This document shows positions 62,413 to 64,000 of a stretch of 64,000 bases of DNA, in pieces; position 1 is the stretch's first letter; the number at the start of each line of letters is the position of its first letter. The stretch lies in NCBI RefSeq assembly GCF_001874525.1, contig NZ_LKAQ01000004.1:2694730-2758729 (forward strand). The letters run 5' to 3'. The notes under the pieces are model-generated. The model saw only the letters and a program-made list of their open reading frames with translations. It was not told the DNA's origin and searched no databases. This DNA comes from Pseudodesulfovibrio hydrargyri. GTDB lineage: Bacteria > Desulfobacterota > Desulfovibrionia > Desulfovibrionales > Desulfovibrionaceae. A program made the translations under genes and the position numbers.

Positions 62413-63384
62413 ATGAATCCTCCAATTCTCAAGGCGATGTCCGACATCTCGCTTCGCCTGACGGTTTCGCCGCCGCCGCACTGGCGCAGCGGGCGGACCA
62501 TCCAGGGCATGATGCGGGCCCACCTGCTGGCCCTGGCTCCGGCCGCCGTCATGGCGGTGGTCATGTACGGCTACCGCGCCTTTTCGGTCATGGGCATGGC
62601 CGGAACCGCCGCCGTGCTCACCGAGGCCGTCTGCCTCCGGCTCCAGAAGCGCGATGTGGACGTGGACAACTATACGGCCCTGTACGCGGGCGTGCTCTTC
62701 GCCTTCCTGCTTCCGGCCACCGCGCCTTGGTGGCTGGCGGTCGTCGGCGGGGTGCTGACCATCGCCCTGGGCCGGACCGTGTTCGGCGGCTTCGGCTGCA
62801 ATCCGGTCTGCGCCCCGCTGGTGGCCTGGGCCGTGTGCCGGTTCTCCTGGCCCGAGGCCATGGACATCGACCTGAATCTGGCGGCCTACATGGCCAACAG
62901 CCCGGTTGACCAGCTCATGCACTTCGGCGTGTCCAGCCTCGGCCAGTTCGACTACATGGATCTGTTCATGGGCCGCGGGCTCGGCGGCCTGGGTTCGTCC
63001 CAGGTTGTGGCCCTGACCGCGGGCGGCCTCTTCCTGCTGGCCACCCGCTGGATCCGCCTGTTCATCCCGGTGGGCTTTTTGATCGGCGTGGCCGGCACGG
63101 CCGCCGTGTACTGGACCATCGATCCCACGGCCTATGCCGATCCCATGTTCCACCTGCTGGCCGGAAGCACCATCTTCGGTGCGTTCTTCCTGGCCCCGGA
63201 CACCGCGTCCAGCCCGGTGGGCAAGATTCCCCAGACCGTGTTCGGCCTTCTCGCCGGGGCCATGGTCGTGATCATCCGCACCTACGGGGTGTATCCCGAC
63301 GGCGTGCCCTTCGCCATCATGGTGGCGAACCTGCTCAGCCCGTTGCTGGACCGCCTCCGTCCCAAGTACTTCGGAGTCAGATAG
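62413..63384 (+). CDS. rnfD: Electron transport complex subunit RnfD
   Basis: A 323-residue inner-membrane subunit with about nine membrane segments. It begins with the typical RnfD opening (LTVSPPPHWRSGRTIQGMM). The covalent-flavin region is FFLAPDTASSPVGK, where Thr264 is the candidate FMN-bearing threonine. GCNPVCAPLVAW and LPATAPWWLAVVGG are also conserved. RnfD forms the ion-conducting core with RnfA and RnfE. It lies 48 bases after rnfC and its stop is two bases before rnfG. Confidence 0.95.
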   Translation: MNPPILKAMSDISLRLTVSPPPHWRSGRTIQGMMRAHLLALAPAAVMAVVMYGYRAFSVMGMAGTAAVLTEAVCLRLQKRDVDVDNYTALYAGVLFAFLLPATAPWWLAVVGGVLTIALGRTVFGGFGCNPVCAPLVAWAVCRFSWPEAMDIDLNLAAYMANSPVDQLMHFGVSSLGQFDYMDLFMGRGLGGLGSSQVVALTAGGLFLLATRWIRLFIPVGFLIGVAGTAAVYWTIDPTAYADPMFHLLAGSTIFGAFFLAPDTASSPVGKIPQTVFGLLAGAMVVIIRTYGVYPDGVPFAIMVANLLSPLLDRLRPKYFGVR

Positions 63385-63386
63385 CC

Positions 63387-63956
63387 ATGCGTGAAATCAT
63401 CAATATGATAGTGGTCCTGTCGCTCATCTGTGCCGCCTCCGGCACCCTGTTGGTCAACCTGAAGCGGGCCACCAAGGACAAGATCGAACAACAGGTGCTC
63501 GTCAACGTCCAGGGACCGGCGCTGATGACCGTGCTCGCCGGATGCGACAACGATCCCATCGCCGAGCGCCAGACCGTGGACGGCGTGACCGTGTTCCCGG
63601 CCCGGCGTTCCGGCAAGCTCGTGGGCGTGGCCTTCGAGACCGCCGCTCCCGGTTATTCCGGCGATGTCGGCGTCATGGTCGGATTCGACCTGGACGCGGA
63701 CCGGCTCATCGGCATCGGCATCACCACCCAGACCGAGACCCCGGGCGTGGGCACCCGCATCATGAAGCCCGCGTTCCTCAAGCAGTTCAAGGGCCACAAG
63801 GTCGATTCCCTGGCCCTGAGTTCCAAGGGCGGCGACATCGACGCCGTGGCCGGGGCGACCTATTCGTCCACCGGCGCGGTGGACGCGGTGCGCAAGGCCT
63901 TAACCGTCTACAAGGACATCAAGCCGCAAATCGCCGCCCTCTGGCCGGCGTCCTAG
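63387..63956 (+). CDS. rnfG: Electron transport complex subunit RnfG
   Basis: A 189-residue subunit with one N-terminal membrane helix (IINMIVVLSLICAASGTLLVNL) and a periplasmic FMN-binding domain (GITTQTETPGVGTRIMKPAFLKQFKG). The flavinylation site is DAVAGATYSST (residues 152-162). The residue aligned with the acceptor threonine of the SGATxT motif is Ser160, and the first serine is alanine, so the flavin attachment residue should be checked. ApbE would add the FMN. It is followed by rnfE after ten bases. Confidence 0.94.
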   Translation: MREIINMIVVLSLICAASGTLLVNLKRATKDKIEQQVLVNVQGPALMTVLAGCDNDPIAERQTVDGVTVFPARRSGKLVGVAFETAAPGYSGDVGVMVGFDLDADRLIGIGITTQTETPGVGTRIMKPAFLKQFKGHKVDSLALSSKGGDIDAVAGATYSSTGAVDAVRKALTVYKDIKPQIAALWPAS

Positions 63957-63966
63957 GGAGCAATAC

Positions 63967-64000
63967 ATGAGTTCCATCAAGAAGGAATTCCTCAAGGGAT
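63967..64000 (+). CDS. rnfE: Start of the next Rnf subunit gene, probably rnfE (partial)
   Basis: ATG 63967 follows GGAG at six bases and opens MSSIKKEFLKG, the usual N-terminus of RnfE. Only 11 codons lie in the window, so the assignment rests on operon order (C-D-G-E). Confidence 0.75.
   Translation, partial: MSSIKKEFLKG

Overview
The window is GC-rich bacterial chromosome, about two thirds G+C, densely packed with genes. It most likely comes from a sulfate reducer of the Desulfovibrionales (Desulfovibrio or Pseudodesulfovibrio type). Supporting genes are a tetrahaem cytochrome c3, an aldehyde oxidoreductase whose iron-sulfur cysteines sit at the same positions as in D. gigas Mop, an rnf operon led by a multihaem cytochrome, a four-subunit 2-oxoacid:ferredoxin oxidoreductase, and a fused AccA-AccD carboxyltransferase. 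The genus is an inference. I saw no rRNA, tRNA, CRISPR array, insertion sequence or phage gene.

Layout. 1-2.1 kb: end of a polar amino acid ABC transporter (binding protein and two permeases). 2.2-2.8 kb: cobalamin gene cbiC. 3.0-6.0 kb: korDABC. 6.0-9.1 kb, minus strand: glycosyltransferase, FlgO-like lipoprotein, purine nucleoside phosphorylase. 9.2-16.5 kb: motA-motB-PilZ, then an acetyl-CoA carboxylase set (accC, fused accAD, a double-biotinyl-domain protein, a small unknown protein), then ssb. 16.7-18.4 kb: thioesterase, an XRE-cupin regulator and a divergent YbaK-type deacylase separated by two near-identical palindromes.

18.7-31.6 kb is the most distinctive part: a molybdopterin-binding protein, the molybdenum hydroxylase Mop, then nine tightly coupled accessory genes (flavin/dicluster oxidoreductase with CCG domains, CxxC mini-protein, methyltransferase, C-GCAxxG-C-C protein, radical SAM enzyme, AMP-dependent ligase, XdhC, MobA-like/HD fusion, histidine phosphatase). 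I read these as a maturation or redox-partner module for the molybdenum enzyme. The chemistry is not established by the sequence.

31.6-40.9 kb: unknown membrane protein, SWIM-SNF2 helicase, peptide-binding lipoprotein, bifunctional (p)ppGpp synthetase/hydrolase, secreted His-rich protein, cytochrome c3. 41.1-48.3 kb, minus strand: a second amino acid ABC transporter with a two-in-one fused permease, L-serine dehydratase and malate synthase G. 48.6-49.8 kb: glycosyltransferase. 49.9-58.8 kb: a signalling island with two histidine kinases, four stand-alone receivers, a TauE-type anion transporter, an unknown membrane protein and an NtrC-type activator, entered through a strong sigma-54 promoter. 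58.9-60.0 kb: an FUSC/ArAE-like membrane protein. 60.0-64.0 kb: an AT-rich control region with a second sigma-54 promoter, then a pentahaem cytochrome and rnfCDG with the first codons of rnfE at the window edge.
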